DNA of 64,000 nucleotides. It comes from Micromonospora halophytica (GTDB lineage Bacteria > Actinomycetota > Actinomycetes > Mycobacteriales > Micromonosporaceae). Under the pieces are notes generated by a model. It was not told the DNA's origin. It was given only the letters and a program-made list of their open reading frames with translations, and did no database searches. Where the stretch lies: positions 62,001 to 126,000 of the forward strand of contig NZ_FMDN01000014.1 in assembly GCF_900090245.1 (NCBI RefSeq), read 5' to 3'. Made by a program: the position numbers and the translations under genes. This document shows, in pieces, positions 7,238 through 15,973 of the stretch. Position 1 is the stretch's first letter, and the number at the start of each line of letters is the position of its first letter.

Positions 7238-8574
7238 CCACGCTCTCCCGCAACGACCTCGGCAGGCGGCATGTTCGCCTCGACCCGGCCTACTACCTCG
7301 GGCGCGAGCTGGTGCGATCGACGATGAGCTCGGAGGGCAGTCGACACGTCAGCCTCGAGGACATCGTCGAGTCCATCCACGACGGGGCTCGACTGCCTTC
7401 GGCTGCATCGGGGATCCCGATGCTCCGCTTGAACAACGTGCGGCCCTGCGAGCTGGACGTGAGCGGCATGGCCCACGTCGACGGCACTGCCGCCAAGTGG
7501 ATCAATGTCCAGGAGAACGACGTCCTGTTCACGCGAGCAGCCCAGCCGTTTCGTGCGGCCGCGGTCCAGTCGGGGATGCCCGCAGAGCTCGCCGTGTCGT
7601 CGGAGCTAACCGTCATCCGGCCCCGGCCGGCGGTCTTACCCGAGTACCTGGCCGCCGTGTTCTGCACGCCCACGCTGAACCGAATCCTGCGTGACCTCGC
7701 GTATCGCGGTGGCTCGTCGGCGCTGCCGCGACTTCGCCTATCGGACATTGCGCGCCTCCCGATCCCGCTGCCCCCGCGCAGCCTGCAGGAGTCGCTCGGG
7801 CTGCAGTACCAGCAGGCCGTCGACCTGACCGCGAGCGCCCGCGCCGAGTTCAACGCGGTGGTGACGGCGATCCACACCGAGATCGACCACCGCGTCCACG
7901 GGGTCAAGCCCCCCAGCAACGCCATCAAAGTTCTCCGATCGCAGCTGGCAGGCCGGTGGGATGTCCCGTTCAACCGCGGGCGCGTGTTCCGCCATTCTTT
8001 GTCAGCAGCGTCGGCCATGCGGTCGCTGCTCCAGTTGGCGAAGCCTGCCAGCACCAGCCTTCGGGGCCTCACCGATGATGAGGAGGTCTTCGCCGTTCGA
8101 GCCGACGACGTGAACGAGAGCACCTTCCTCGTCGAGGGCGGTGAGGTTCGGCCCCTCTCCGACCTGTCCTCACGCATGCGGCAGCAGCTCGAGGTGGGCG
8201 ATGTCCTGTTGTGCACGACGGGCTCGGGCGACCAGGTCGCCTACCTCGACGAGGAGCTCGGACGCGAGGAGCAGCCGCTCCTCGGGAGCGCCACCTTCAC
8301 CGCCCTCCGCTTCCACGAGACGCCCCGCGTCTTCGCCGTCGCGCTCGCCCATCCCCTCGTTCGCACGCAGCTCCGGCTGCTCTCGTCCGGGTCCGTGCAG
8401 CGCTTCGTCAACAAGCGCGACCTCGACGAGTTGCTCGTCCCGGTGCTGGGTCAAGTCTGGCGAGAGGACTTCGAGACCCGGCTCACCCGAGCGATGCAGC
8501 GTCGCCGCGAGGCGTTGCTGGCGCGGACCGCGCTCATCGAAGCTGCCGACGACTATCTCCGGGAGGCGCCGTGA
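7228..8574 (+). CDS. HsdS-like specificity subunit (first)
   Basis: A 448-residue protein with the two-target-recognition-domain layout of type I specificity subunits. The first half has a TRD (LEDIVESIHDGARLP... IPMLRLNNVRP), followed by the characteristic RLRLSDIARLPIPLPP block and a helical spacer (SLGLQYQQAVDLTASARAEF). The second half repeats this with VGDVLLCTTGSGDQVAY, RFVNKRDLDELLVPV and a second conserved helix (RRREALLARTALIEAADD). It would direct the methylase-like partner to a bipartite DNA sequence. It is sandwiched between the pseudo-methylase (10-nt overlap) and an unknown gene (4-nt overlap, GTGA). No HsdR restriction subunit is encoded in the operon. Confidence 0.8.
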   Translation: MRVATLSRNDLGRRHVRLDPAYYLGRELVRSTMSSEGSRHVSLEDIVESIHDGARLPSAASGIPMLRLNNVRPCELDVSGMAHVDGTAAKWINVQENDVLFTRAAQPFRAAAVQSGMPAELAVSSELTVIRPRPAVLPEYLAAVFCTPTLNRILRDLAYRGGSSALPRLRLSDIARLPIPLPPRSLQESLGLQYQQAVDLTASARAEFNAVVTAIHTEIDHRVHGVKPPSNAIKVLRSQLAGRWDVPFNRGRVFRHSLSAASAMRSLLQLAKPASTSLRGLTDDEEVFAVRADDVNESTFLVEGGEVRPLSDLSSRMRQQLEVGDVLLCTTGSGDQVAYLDEELGREEQPLLGSATFTALRFHETPRVFAVALAHPLVRTQLRLLSSGSVQRFVNKRDLDELLVPVLGQVWREDFETRLTRAMQRRREALLARTALIEAADDYLREAP

Positions 8575-9320
8575 ACGCCGTGGCGACCAGCTTGAGGTCT
8601 CCCGGGGACTGGGGTCGCCTTGTCCGCCGTGATGTGCTCATGCGGGCACTGGGATCGGCGCCCTGCTTTGCCGTCGTGCCGGGGGGCAACATGTCCTCAC
8701 TCGATCGGGTCGTACCGCAAGCCACGCAACTGCCCCTGCTGAACCGCATGGTCGAGATGGTCGTGCTCGGCGAAGACGGCCCGACGTGGCTCCAGCACAA
8801 GATCGGATTCAAGAACCTCCGCAACGTCGACCACTACCTCGCGGCCCCGCGCCGGACCCGGCTGATCGAGGAGGATGCAATCCGCCCGACCAGCCTCGGG
8901 CGCCGCTACGTCAGCTCTCGCCTCGAGCCTCGCGTGATCCTCGAAGGGGTTCGCGGCCGCGCGCGCTTTGAGGAGGTCATGCGTATGACTGGCGGCGACG
9001 TGCCGACTCCCGACGTCGTCGCCAGCGTCCTGCGGCGTCGGAGCTTCCGTTACAGCAAGGGTACGGTCACGCGACGCGCCCGCGACTTCTGCAGGCTCTT
9101 CGGCCGCATCACCGACGAGGCCGCGAGTCCGAAAGAGCGCCAGCTCATGGTTCATTCAGCGTGGGTGGAGCCGCAGGATCTCCTGGCCGTCGACGGCGTC
9201 GCGGCGATCTGGCCGGCCCTGTCGCTCACGCCGGTCAAGGGCATCCGGCGTTCGAGGAATACTTCGCGGGACGAGGCGACCGACGCCCAGCTGCGCCTCC
9301 CGCTCGAGGAGGACGCATGA
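8571..9320 (+). CDS. Unrecognised operon protein with winged-helix-like C-terminus
   Basis: A 249-residue protein started at the GTG that overlaps the upstream stop by 4 nt. I do not recognise the family. A segment near residues 145-185 (VLRRRSFRYSKGTVTRRARDFCRLFGRI) looks like the RRA-containing helical/winged-helix region found in restriction-associated proteins, which suggests DNA contact. The N-terminal 60 residues contain a GGNMSSLDRVVPQA stretch with no known motif. The acidic C-terminus (LPLEEDA) overlaps the next gene (ATGA). Its place between HsdS and HsdM genes implies a role in target recognition or regulation of the methylase, by inference. Confidence 0.6.
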   Translation: MNAVATSLRSPGDWGRLVRRDVLMRALGSAPCFAVVPGGNMSSLDRVVPQATQLPLLNRMVEMVVLGEDGPTWLQHKIGFKNLRNVDHYLAAPRRTRLIEEDAIRPTSLGRRYVSSRLEPRVILEGVRGRARFEEVMRMTGGDVPTPDVVASVLRRRSFRYSKGTVTRRARDFCRLFGRITDEAASPKERQLMVHSAWVEPQDLLAVDGVAAIWPALSLTPVKGIRRSRNTSRDEATDAQLRLPLEEDA

Positions 9321-9694
9321 CGGGCCTCATCACCTCGAAGATCCGAGACTTCCTGGTCGGCCACGGTCCCGCGACGCCCGAGCGCGTTGCGGAGGCCGTC
9401 CTCGAGCTCCCGGAAGCGGGTGGTGCCGAGCGGGCCCTCTTGCTGATGCGTCTCGACCCGACCCTGGAGCGCACCGCAAGCGAGATGTGGGCGGCGCGAG
9501 GGACCGCCATCACCGACGACCGCCGCGTTCGGAAGGCGGCCGAGGCGTTCTTCGATGGACGCCGGGGCGCTCCGTTGGCGAGCGTCGTGCGCGCGGTGGC
9601 AAGCGAGACCGGTCTGCCCGAGCACCAGGCGCGTGAGCTCCTCACCGCGCAGTTCGTCGTGGCGGGCACCAACATTTTCAACCGGCGACGGTAG
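9317..9694 (+). CDS. Small helical protein of the defence operon
   Basis: A 125-residue protein starting in a 4-nt overlap with the previous gene and ending 13 nt before the methylase start. It contains two weak helix-turn-helix-like stretches (residues 10-35, SKIRDFLVGHGPATPERVAEAVLE; residues 85-115, ASVVRAVASETGLPEHQARELL), each with the A/G-turn pattern of a DNA-binding tri-helix. No family name can be given. It could be an accessory DNA-binding or regulatory subunit. Codon use matches its neighbours, so it is real coding sequence. Confidence 0.6.
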   Translation: MTGLITSKIRDFLVGHGPATPERVAEAVLELPEAGGAERALLLMRLDPTLERTASEMWAARGTAITDDRRVRKAAEAFFDGRRGAPLASVVRAVASETGLPEHQARELLTAQFVVAGTNIFNRRR

Positions 9695-9707
9695 CGAGAG
9701 GACCACG

Positions 9708-11699
9708 ATGGCCAAGAAGAAGAGCACTACAGACGCACTGCGCGATAGCGCGCGGGAGAAGCTCTCGCAGCTCGGCTACCAGCAGATCAAGGACGACTTC
9801 GCGCTCTTCGATCCGCTCGGCGACGGATCCATGTCGGCGACCGCCGAGCTCGTCGCGCTCGACGAGGACGAGCCCGTCATCCTCTTCGCCAGCGGCGAGC
9901 CCGGCGATGCCTCGCGGCCCCCCGTGCAGGACGACGCGAAGTTCAAGGCCGGCCTCGGCGCCGCCGCCGGTAAGCCGTTTCGCTTCGTCTGGGTGTGGGA
10001 CGGCGAGAACGACTTCATCTTCGACGTCGAGAAGGACGCGCAGGTCTCGGCGCTGCCGGCCCGAGATGAGTGGAAGACCGTCGCCCGGCCGATCTCCGAG
10101 ACCCGCACCCGGCTCGTGCAGGAGGTCTCGGCCGAGTACCACCGTGGCGACTTCCGGGCAATCCAGCGCAAGTTCGATCAGCTGCACGAGGCCATCTACT
10201 CGCGCGGCGGCGTCAAGCCCACCAACGCCGCCATCGACGAGCTCGGCAAGCTGCTCTTCCTCAAGGTTCATCTCGAAAAGGCGCCCGGCTACGTGCTCAC
10301 GAACGGCGCCGCGAAGGGCAAGCGGTTCGCCGACATCTACTCGGCCGACCACGTGCGGGAGCACAAGAAGGACGCCGTCATCCAGCTCAAGGACGCCTTC
10401 CGCGAGATCAACAACCTCCCGCAGTACAAGGCGACCGACATCACAGGCGAAGTGCACACGATCTTCTCGTACGACGAGCCGCTGCGTCTCGAGAACCCGG
10501 AGGTCCTCGCCCTCGCCATCGAGGCCCTCGAGCTCCGCGATCGTGAGGGCAAGCCCATCCGGCTCTCGGTGCCGGACCGCGAGCTCCTCGGCAACGGCGA
10601 GAAGGCCCGCGAGATGCGGGCGCACCTCATCCACGAGGACTTGCTGGGCTGGGCCTTCGACGTGTTCCTTCGCGGCAAGTACGCGAGCGACGAGGGGCTC
10701 GCCACCTACCTGACGCCTAGCCAGGTCGTGGAGTGCATGGCCCGCATGGTCTTCCACGACATCCCCGACGCAGACCTCTGGGCCCGACGGGGTGACGACG
10801 GGCAGCGCGAGCGCTGGAACCCCCAGACCGACGAGGAGGCATCGCTCCCCGCCTTTCTGTGCGGCGACATCTGTTGCGGTACCGGGCGCTTCCCGATCGG
10901 TGCGCTGCGCGAGGTGAAGCGGCGCGTGCTCGACGACCGCCACGTCGGCCACTCCGACGACGACAAGCTGCGCTGGCTCTCGCAAATGAAGCGGCACAGC
11001 TTCTTCGGTGCCGACCAGGCCGCAGGATCGATCCAGAAGGCTCGCATCAACATGCTGCTGTACGGGGAGGACCACAGCCAGCTGCTGAAGGTCGACGACT
11101 CGCTGGTCGACCCGCATCTCGATCGGCTCATCGGGAAGTTCGACGTCATCCTGACCAACCCGCCGTTCGGCTCCGGTAAGTACGACGATCCCCGCGGTCT
11201 GGCGCGCATGCGCGACGAGGAGCGCGGCCTCGAGCTCGGCTGGTCATGGACCCCCGGGAACCGGGCGAAGCGGAAGGATCTCGCCAAGGCCGACCCGGCC
11301 TCGCTGTTCATCGACCGCAACCTTCAGCTTCTGAAGCCGGGCGGGCGGCTCTTGATCGTCGTGCCTGACGGCATCCTCTGCAACTCGGGGGACGCCTACA
11401 TCCGCGAGTACTTCATGGGGACTCAGGATGAGGAGACCGGCGAGTTCCTCGGCGGCAAGGCGATCGTGCGCGCGGTCGTGAGCCTGCCTACCGAGACCTT
11501 CTCCATTGCTGGCACGGGCGCGAAGACCAGCTTCCTGTACCTTCAGAAGAAGCGACACCCGGCGGAGAAGCAGGGCCCGGTCTTCATGGCCGTGGCCGAG
11601 CACGTCGGGTACCTGAAGAAGGGCAAGGCCGAGGTTCCGGACCCGAGCGGCAACGACCTGGTCCCGATCGCGTCCGCCTACCTCGGGGGCTTGCTATGA
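9708..11699 (+). CDS. HsdM-type N6-adenine DNA methyltransferase (intact)
   Basis: A 663-residue gamma-class N6-adenine methylase that transfers a methyl group from AdoMet to adenine. Motif I is intact (GDICCGTGRFPIG, near residues 384-396) and motif IV is the canonical NPPFG (near 483-487). HsdM blocks downstream are also present (ASLFIDRNLQLLKPGGRLLIVVPDGIL and VVSLPTETFSIAGTGAKTSFLYL). The N-terminal about 150 residues form an extra beta-rich domain, followed by the helical HsdM N-domain (LDELGKLLFLKVHLEKA region). GAGAGGA precedes the ATG at 9708. The stop overlaps the second specificity gene by 4 nt, as in hsdMS pairs. This is the only clearly active methylase in the operon and presumably marks host DNA as self. 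Confidence 0.9.
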   Translation: MAKKKSTTDALRDSAREKLSQLGYQQIKDDFALFDPLGDGSMSATAELVALDEDEPVILFASGEPGDASRPPVQDDAKFKAGLGAAAGKPFRFVWVWDGENDFIFDVEKDAQVSALPARDEWKTVARPISETRTRLVQEVSAEYHRGDFRAIQRKFDQLHEAIYSRGGVKPTNAAIDELGKLLFLKVHLEKAPGYVLTNGAAKGKRFADIYSADHVREHKKDAVIQLKDAFREINNLPQYKATDITGEVHTIFSYDEPLRLENPEVLALAIEALELRDREGKPIRLSVPDRELLGNGEKAREMRAHLIHEDLLGWAFDVFLRGKYASDEGLATYLTPSQVVECMARMVFHDIPDADLWARRGDDGQRERWNPQTDEEASLPAFLCGDICCGTGRFPIGALREVKRRVLDDRHVGHSDDDKLRWLSQMKRHSFFGADQAAGSIQKARINMLLYGEDHSQLLKVDDSLVDPHLDRLIGKFDVILTNPPFGSGKYDDPRGLARMRDEERGLELGWSWTPGNRAKRKDLAKADPASLFIDRNLQLLKPGGRLLIVVPDGILCNSGDAYIREYFMGTQDEETGEFLGGKAIVRAVVSLPTETFSIAGTGAKTSFLYLQKKRHPAEKQGPVFMAVAEHVGYLKKGKAEVPDPSGNDLVPIASAYLGGLL

Positions 11700-13162
11700 C
11701 ACAGGCGAGCTTCGAAGCCGCGTTCATCGCGCCGGAGGAAGTAACACTCAAGCGTCTCGACGCGAACTTCTACCGAGCGACCTACCGCCAAGCAGCTCAG
11801 CGTGCGGCCAGACTTCCCTCTGCTCCGCTATCAAGCCTGGTGAAGGCCGGTACGGTGATCACCTACGGCGTAATCAAGTCGGTGCAGATTGAAAGTGGTG
11901 TTCCGATGCTTCGCATCCAGAACCTGCAATCTGGCTTCGCGGATGCGGATGGCGCCGTTCGAATCTCTGCTGAACAGCACCAGGGCTTTTCGCGTTCATC
12001 TCTGTCTGGCGGCGAGGTGCTTATCGCAATTGGCGGCTATGTTGGGGTCGCAGCGAAGTATCCAAATGACGGCCCCATCGCCAACATCAATCAACACGTA
12101 GCAAAAGCAGACATCGATCCAAGACGGGCCAACGACTACTACGTACTGGCCTACCTCTGGTCGCAGACCGGCACGCTGCTTCTGCAGCGTACCGTCACTG
12201 GCACGGTCCAGGCCGGAATCAGCCTCGGCGACCTTCGCGCGTTTGCTCTTCCGCTCCCCGACCGTCGCATTCAGGACTACATCGGCGCGAAGGTCGAGTT
12301 GGCGGAGCGCTGCCGAGCTGTCGCCATGCAGTGTGAGTCGAAGTCAAGCGACCTTCTGCGCGACGGTCTCGGCCAGAGCACCGACGACATCCTAACGACC
12401 CTTCCGGCAGATGGAATCCTGCCCACGGGTGCCTTTACGACCAGGGTGGACGCCGATCTTCTTCGAAATCGTCTCGATCCGAGCGGCTACCACCCAACCC
12501 TGATCGCGTTGCAGGCGTGGGCGTCCACCAAGAAGGATCTGTTCACCCCTTTGAGGAAATTGGTTACCGCCGAAACGTCGAAGCGCAGCCGCGTAGGGAA
12601 GAACTGCTCGTTCTTCGTCAGTGTGCTGCACCTGAACGATCGTGGCTTCTTGGACGAAGATGCCGCTCGCGCCTACCGGCCGGAAAGCGGAGGGCGTGAG
12701 GCACGATCCATGGATGTGCTCGTCTCCTGCATTAATCCCGCGGCAAATCGAATCGGTGTGTGTGACTTCGGAAGTGAAGCCGGCGGTTGTTCTCCGGAGT
12801 TCTCCATCTTGCGGGCCCGCAACGGCGTCGATCCGAACTACGTAGCGTTCGCGCTGCGGACGGAGCTCTGCCGGACGCAACTTCTGCACCTTGGACGCGG
12901 CACTTCGAGTTCTAGGCGACGTGTCGATGAAAGCGAGCTTCTCGATGTACTGGTGCCGACCGTGGAGTGCGCCTCAGCGATCGCCAAGACCGTACGCCGG
13001 GGCCATGTCCTCTCGGCCGCTTCTGTCCGCCTGATCAACGAAGCGAAGGCCGACGTCGAAGCGCTGATCGACGGCACCCTCGACGAGCAGGCGATCCTCG
13101 CCGGAACGCTCAAGGCGCCGACGGCGAATGATATCCCGGAGCTGGCGGAGGACGGCGCATGA
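11696..13162 (+). CDS. HsdS-like specificity subunit (second)
   Basis: A 488-residue type I specificity-like subunit translated from an ATG overlapping the methylase stop. TRD1 includes TYGVIKSVQIESGVPMLRIQNLQ and the GDLRAFALPLPDRRIQ block; TRD2 ends in SSRRRVDESELLDVLVPTV, followed by the second conserved helix region. DNA of this gene is visibly less GC-rich, with more A/T-ending codons than any neighbour (for example around 11880-12130), which points to recent exchange of recognition domains. Paired with the intact HsdM it should define the methylated sequence. Whether it and the 7228-8574 protein act in one complex or in two is unknown. Confidence 0.85.
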   Translation: MTQASFEAAFIAPEEVTLKRLDANFYRATYRQAAQRAARLPSAPLSSLVKAGTVITYGVIKSVQIESGVPMLRIQNLQSGFADADGAVRISAEQHQGFSRSSLSGGEVLIAIGGYVGVAAKYPNDGPIANINQHVAKADIDPRRANDYYVLAYLWSQTGTLLLQRTVTGTVQAGISLGDLRAFALPLPDRRIQDYIGAKVELAERCRAVAMQCESKSSDLLRDGLGQSTDDILTTLPADGILPTGAFTTRVDADLLRNRLDPSGYHPTLIALQAWASTKKDLFTPLRKLVTAETSKRSRVGKNCSFFVSVLHLNDRGFLDEDAARAYRPESGGREARSMDVLVSCINPAANRIGVCDFGSEAGGCSPEFSILRARNGVDPNYVAFALRTELCRTQLLHLGRGTSSSRRRVDESELLDVLVPTVECASAIAKTVRRGHVLSAASVRLINEAKADVEALIDGTLDEQAILAGTLKAPTANDIPELAEDGA

Positions 13163-13617
13163 AGGTCCTCGGCATTGCTCCCAGCTCGACCGACTTCAAG
13201 TGGGCGTTCCTCGATGGCACCCGGGCCCAGCCCCGGGTTCTGCCGCTCTCGTCCACGTCGCAGAAGCTGCCCGCGGACGCGTGCGAGGGGCACGCGCTGC
13301 TGAGCCTTCGGCGCCTGCTCTCGACCTTCCTGGCCGAGCGCGGAGTTGAGCGCATTTGCGTGCTGCAGGCTGGTCGGTCGCAGCACGGCGGGCCGTCGGC
13401 CAGTCGCGTCAAGGCGGAAGGAATCGTCCAGCTGGTGGGCGCCGAGCTTGAGCTGGCCGTCGAACTCGTCACGCCGCAGTCGCTCCGCGCGCAGGAGAAG
13501 CGCTTCGCCTCCATCGCGTCCGGCTCTCCCGAGAACGTGTTGAACGGCAGCGCGGACTTCAAGCCGAAGACCTGGCGAGACGCGGTGCTCGTCGCGTGGT
13601 GGGGGCTCGACGAATGA
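13159..13617 (+). CDS. RuvC/DUF3010-like RNase H-fold protein
   Basis: A 152-residue protein with an RNase H-fold opening (MKVLGIAPSSTDFKWAFLDG) and a later block (GGPSASRVKAEGIVQLVG... VTPQSLRAQEKRF) that resembles the DUF3010 family. In active RuvC-like nucleases the first strand carries Asp where this protein has Ala (GIAP), so nuclease activity may be lost or relocated. The ATG overlaps the HsdS stop (ATGA) and its own stop overlaps the kinase start. It may be a structural nucleic-acid-binding subunit. The family match is by pattern memory and should be treated as tentative. Confidence 0.5.
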   Translation: MKVLGIAPSSTDFKWAFLDGTRAQPRVLPLSSTSQKLPADACEGHALLSLRRLLSTFLAERGVERICVLQAGRSQHGGPSASRVKAEGIVQLVGAELELAVELVTPQSLRAQEKRFASIASGSPENVLNGSADFKPKTWRDAVLVAWWGLDE

Positions 13618-14750
13618 GCACGACCCTTCAGGACATCCAGCAGCTCATCGCTACGACCGGGAAGTACAGGCTCGAGGCGGAGAACACCGAGGGCGCGAAC
13701 GCGTACGCCTTCCGTGCGCATCACGTACCCCTCGATCTGCCGGTGTTCCTGAAGGTCCTCTACCCCGATCCGAGCGGCGACCTCTTCGCGGAGCCGCGTC
13801 TCCTGGTGGAGGCGACCAGGACCGAGGGCAACGAGAGCAACCTCGTGCGGGTCCACGACGCGCAGCGCCTCGGCGACGACTTCGTCCTCGTCGCCATGGA
13901 GTATGTCGACGGCGGCAGCATCCTCTCGCGGCTGAGCGGCGGGCCGCTCCCGATGATGGAGGCCGTTTGCGCGGCGATCGGCATCCTCCACGGGCTCGCG
14001 CAGCTTCACCAGGCACTCCTCGTTCACCGGGACATCAAGCCCGCGAACGTGCTGATCTCGCAGCGACACGGGCGCATCTGGCCGAAGATTACGGACTTCG
14101 GCTCGGTCGCCCGACTCGCTGATGCGAGCGCGAGCGTGACCGCCTCGCGCCACAGCGCGCTCTACGTGCCGGCCGAGGGATGGGCGACGCCGAGCCGCTA
14201 CGACGTGCGGTCGGACCTCTACCAGGTGGGCCTGGTGCTCTTCGAGATGGTGCACGGCGCTCTGCCGTACAACGATGACGCCTACCTGGACAGCGAGGCA
14301 AGGAAGGAGCTTCGCGAGCTGGCGAGGGCATCGGGCGGCAGTGTCGACGATTTCGACACGCAGAAGGTGGTCGACCGTGCTCTGGCCCGGGCCGCGTCCG
14401 GAAAGGGCGTGATCTCCTTCGGGCGGATGCAGCCGTACGTGCCCAAGAGCCTGGCGCGCATCATCAACAAGGCGGTCTCGCCCCACCCCGCTGCCCGCTA
14501 CCAGACGCCGTCCGAGATGATCGGCGATCTCGAGGCGCTCCGGCTACCCGACTGGAGGCTGGCTCCCTGCGGTGAGCAGTACGCCGCCAACGGATGGTCG
14601 GGCTGGGACTGGAGCATCGGGAAGGATCCGAAGAAGCCGGAGCAGTGGGTCGTTCTGCGTTCCCGTCAGGCGGCGACGAACTTCCGCCGGTGGGCCGCGG
14701 CCGAGAGCGCGCGAGCGGCCTGTCGACTCGTCATGGAGGCTGCGGCGTGA
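13614..14750 (+). CDS. Ser/Thr protein kinase (first)
   Basis: A 378-residue Hanks-type kinase without a membrane segment. The ATP-anchoring lysine is in PVFLKVLY (K47), the catalytic loop is HRDIKPANVL (138-147) and the metal-binding motif is DFGS (161-164), so the catalytic residues are present. The glycine-rich loop is poor (GKYRLEAENTEGANAYAF). A long C-terminal lobe ends with a region after residue 315 that has no recognised domain. It overlaps both neighbours by 4 nt. Kinases of this kind occur in phage defence systems such as MADS-like loci and Pgl/BREX relatives, where phosphorylation gates the effector; that role is inferred here. Confidence 0.85.
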   Translation: MSTTLQDIQQLIATTGKYRLEAENTEGANAYAFRAHHVPLDLPVFLKVLYPDPSGDLFAEPRLLVEATRTEGNESNLVRVHDAQRLGDDFVLVAMEYVDGGSILSRLSGGPLPMMEAVCAAIGILHGLAQLHQALLVHRDIKPANVLISQRHGRIWPKITDFGSVARLADASASVTASRHSALYVPAEGWATPSRYDVRSDLYQVGLVLFEMVHGALPYNDDAYLDSEARKELRELARASGGSVDDFDTQKVVDRALARAASGKGVISFGRMQPYVPKSLARIINKAVSPHPAARYQTPSEMIGDLEALRLPDWRLAPCGEQYAANGWSGWDWSIGKDPKKPEQWVVLRSRQAATNFRRWAAAESARAACRLVMEAAA

Positions 14751-15973
14751 GTCTCCCCGCCCGCCCGAGCGACGCGGTCGCGCTCTTCGAGCATCTTGCC
14801 CAGTGGGGCGAGGTGTCGGCCTACGAGGCCGAGGACCTCGGCGCTGGGCCGTGGGTCTTGGTGTTCGAGAACGCAGGCGCCCTCGAGGCGGTTCACGACG
14901 AGCACGGTCGTCCGGTGGCCTGGCACCTGACGCCGCCCTTCGTGCACCTGGTCGAGTGCGACGCGCAGCAGGCCGGCCGTCGTTTGTGCTTCGCGGTGCC
15001 CGAGTACCGCGCCTACCTGCTCAGCATTGTCGTCGAGGGGCTGGTCGATGCCGGCCGCGCGGGCATGACCGTGGAGCTCGAGGAGTGGACGAAGGGCGAG
15101 CTCGCGCCGCTGCTGGCCGAGCTCAACGCCTTCTTTGGGCCTCTGGAGGACGGCAAGCGTCTAGTCGATTTCGCGCCGGCGGAGCTCGAGGCTCGCATGG
15201 CCGGCCTCCCCGAGCGCTCGCGGCCGTTCGCTGCTTGGGACAGCTACGCACTCGGGCACTCCGCGCGTCCGAAGGGGCTCTTCGAGTTCGCGCTGCGGCG
15301 CTTCGGACCCGCCTGCGTGGCGCTGCCCGTCGCCGTCGAGACCGCTGCGGTGCTGCGCCCGCTGCCGCTCAATCGAGAGGACGGCTTCGGCCTTGGCAGC
15401 GCCTCTGTGCCCCGGCCTTGGAACATGCAGCGCTTCGGCGTGCTGAGCGGCGCCCCGATCGTCGATGCCCGTGGCCAGCGCATGTTCGACGAGGACGCGC
15501 CGCTCAACGAAGTGCTCGTCGAACATCTGCGCGACGCCGTGGTGGAGCACCCGTTCTACGCCGCGGTGATCCACCTGGGCATCTGCGCCTGGCGTTCGCC
15601 GGCGTCGACGATGCCCACCGTGGAGCTCTACGTGCCCACGTCGGGCGGCCTGCACGATGTCTCGGTGCTCGTGGGCTCCCGCGGCGTGGGCCGCGTTGCC
15701 GAACTGCTCGGCGACCTCGTTCGCGCTCAGGGGTACGCGCCCTTCGGCCTCGTCGACGGTCGAGTCCCCGACGAGCTCATGGGCAACTTACTCCGCAACC
15801 TCCTCGAGCTTCGAATCCTGCGCCGCCAGGACGAGCTCCTAGTGCTCGACGACGACTACCAGTCGTCGCTGATGGCGGCGCGCCTGCGCACCGTGTTCCG
15901 GCCGGGCAAGGAGCTGCAGAAGCGGATGGTCGAAGAGCTTGCGCTGCGGGCGTCCGAGGGAGGTGCCGCATGA
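14747..15973 (+). CDS. Unknown protein sharing a C-terminal domain with its EVE-domain neighbour
   Basis: A 408-residue protein started at the GTG overlapping the kinase stop. There are no catalytic motifs that I recognise. The last about 110 residues (LVRAQGYAPFG... LLRNLLELRILRRQDELLVLDDDYQSSL) align by eye with the C-terminus of the next gene product (MLEQVGYRPVG... MLKNLELLDVFERDGDVLHLTDDYQSKI). The two adjacent proteins therefore share a homologous, probably winged-helix module and may have arisen by duplication. It overlaps the next gene by 4 nt. Confidence 0.6.
   Translation: MSLPARPSDAVALFEHLAQWGEVSAYEAEDLGAGPWVLVFENAGALEAVHDEHGRPVAWHLTPPFVHLVECDAQQAGRRLCFAVPEYRAYLLSIVVEGLVDAGRAGMTVELEEWTKGELAPLLAELNAFFGPLEDGKRLVDFAPAELEARMAGLPERSRPFAAWDSYALGHSARPKGLFEFALRRFGPACVALPVAVETAAVLRPLPLNREDGFGLGSASVPRPWNMQRFGVLSGAPIVDARGQRMFDEDAPLNEVLVEHLRDAVVEHPFYAAVIHLGICAWRSPASTMPTVELYVPTSGGLHDVSVLVGSRGVGRVAELLGDLVRAQGYAPFGLVDGRVPDELMGNLLRNLLELRILRRQDELLVLDDDYQSSLMAARLRTVFRPGKELQKRMVEELALRASEGGAA

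Noticed and set aside
9678..11117. 479-codon minus-strand frame opposite the methylase gene
   Set aside because: It mirrors the high-GC third positions of the HsdM gene and has no ribosome site or recognisable domain.
7228..13162. Ordinary type I restriction-modification system
   Set aside because: No HsdR helicase-nuclease gene is present, there are two HsdS genes, and the operon continues without interruption into kinases, EVE, giant ATPase and HerA genes.
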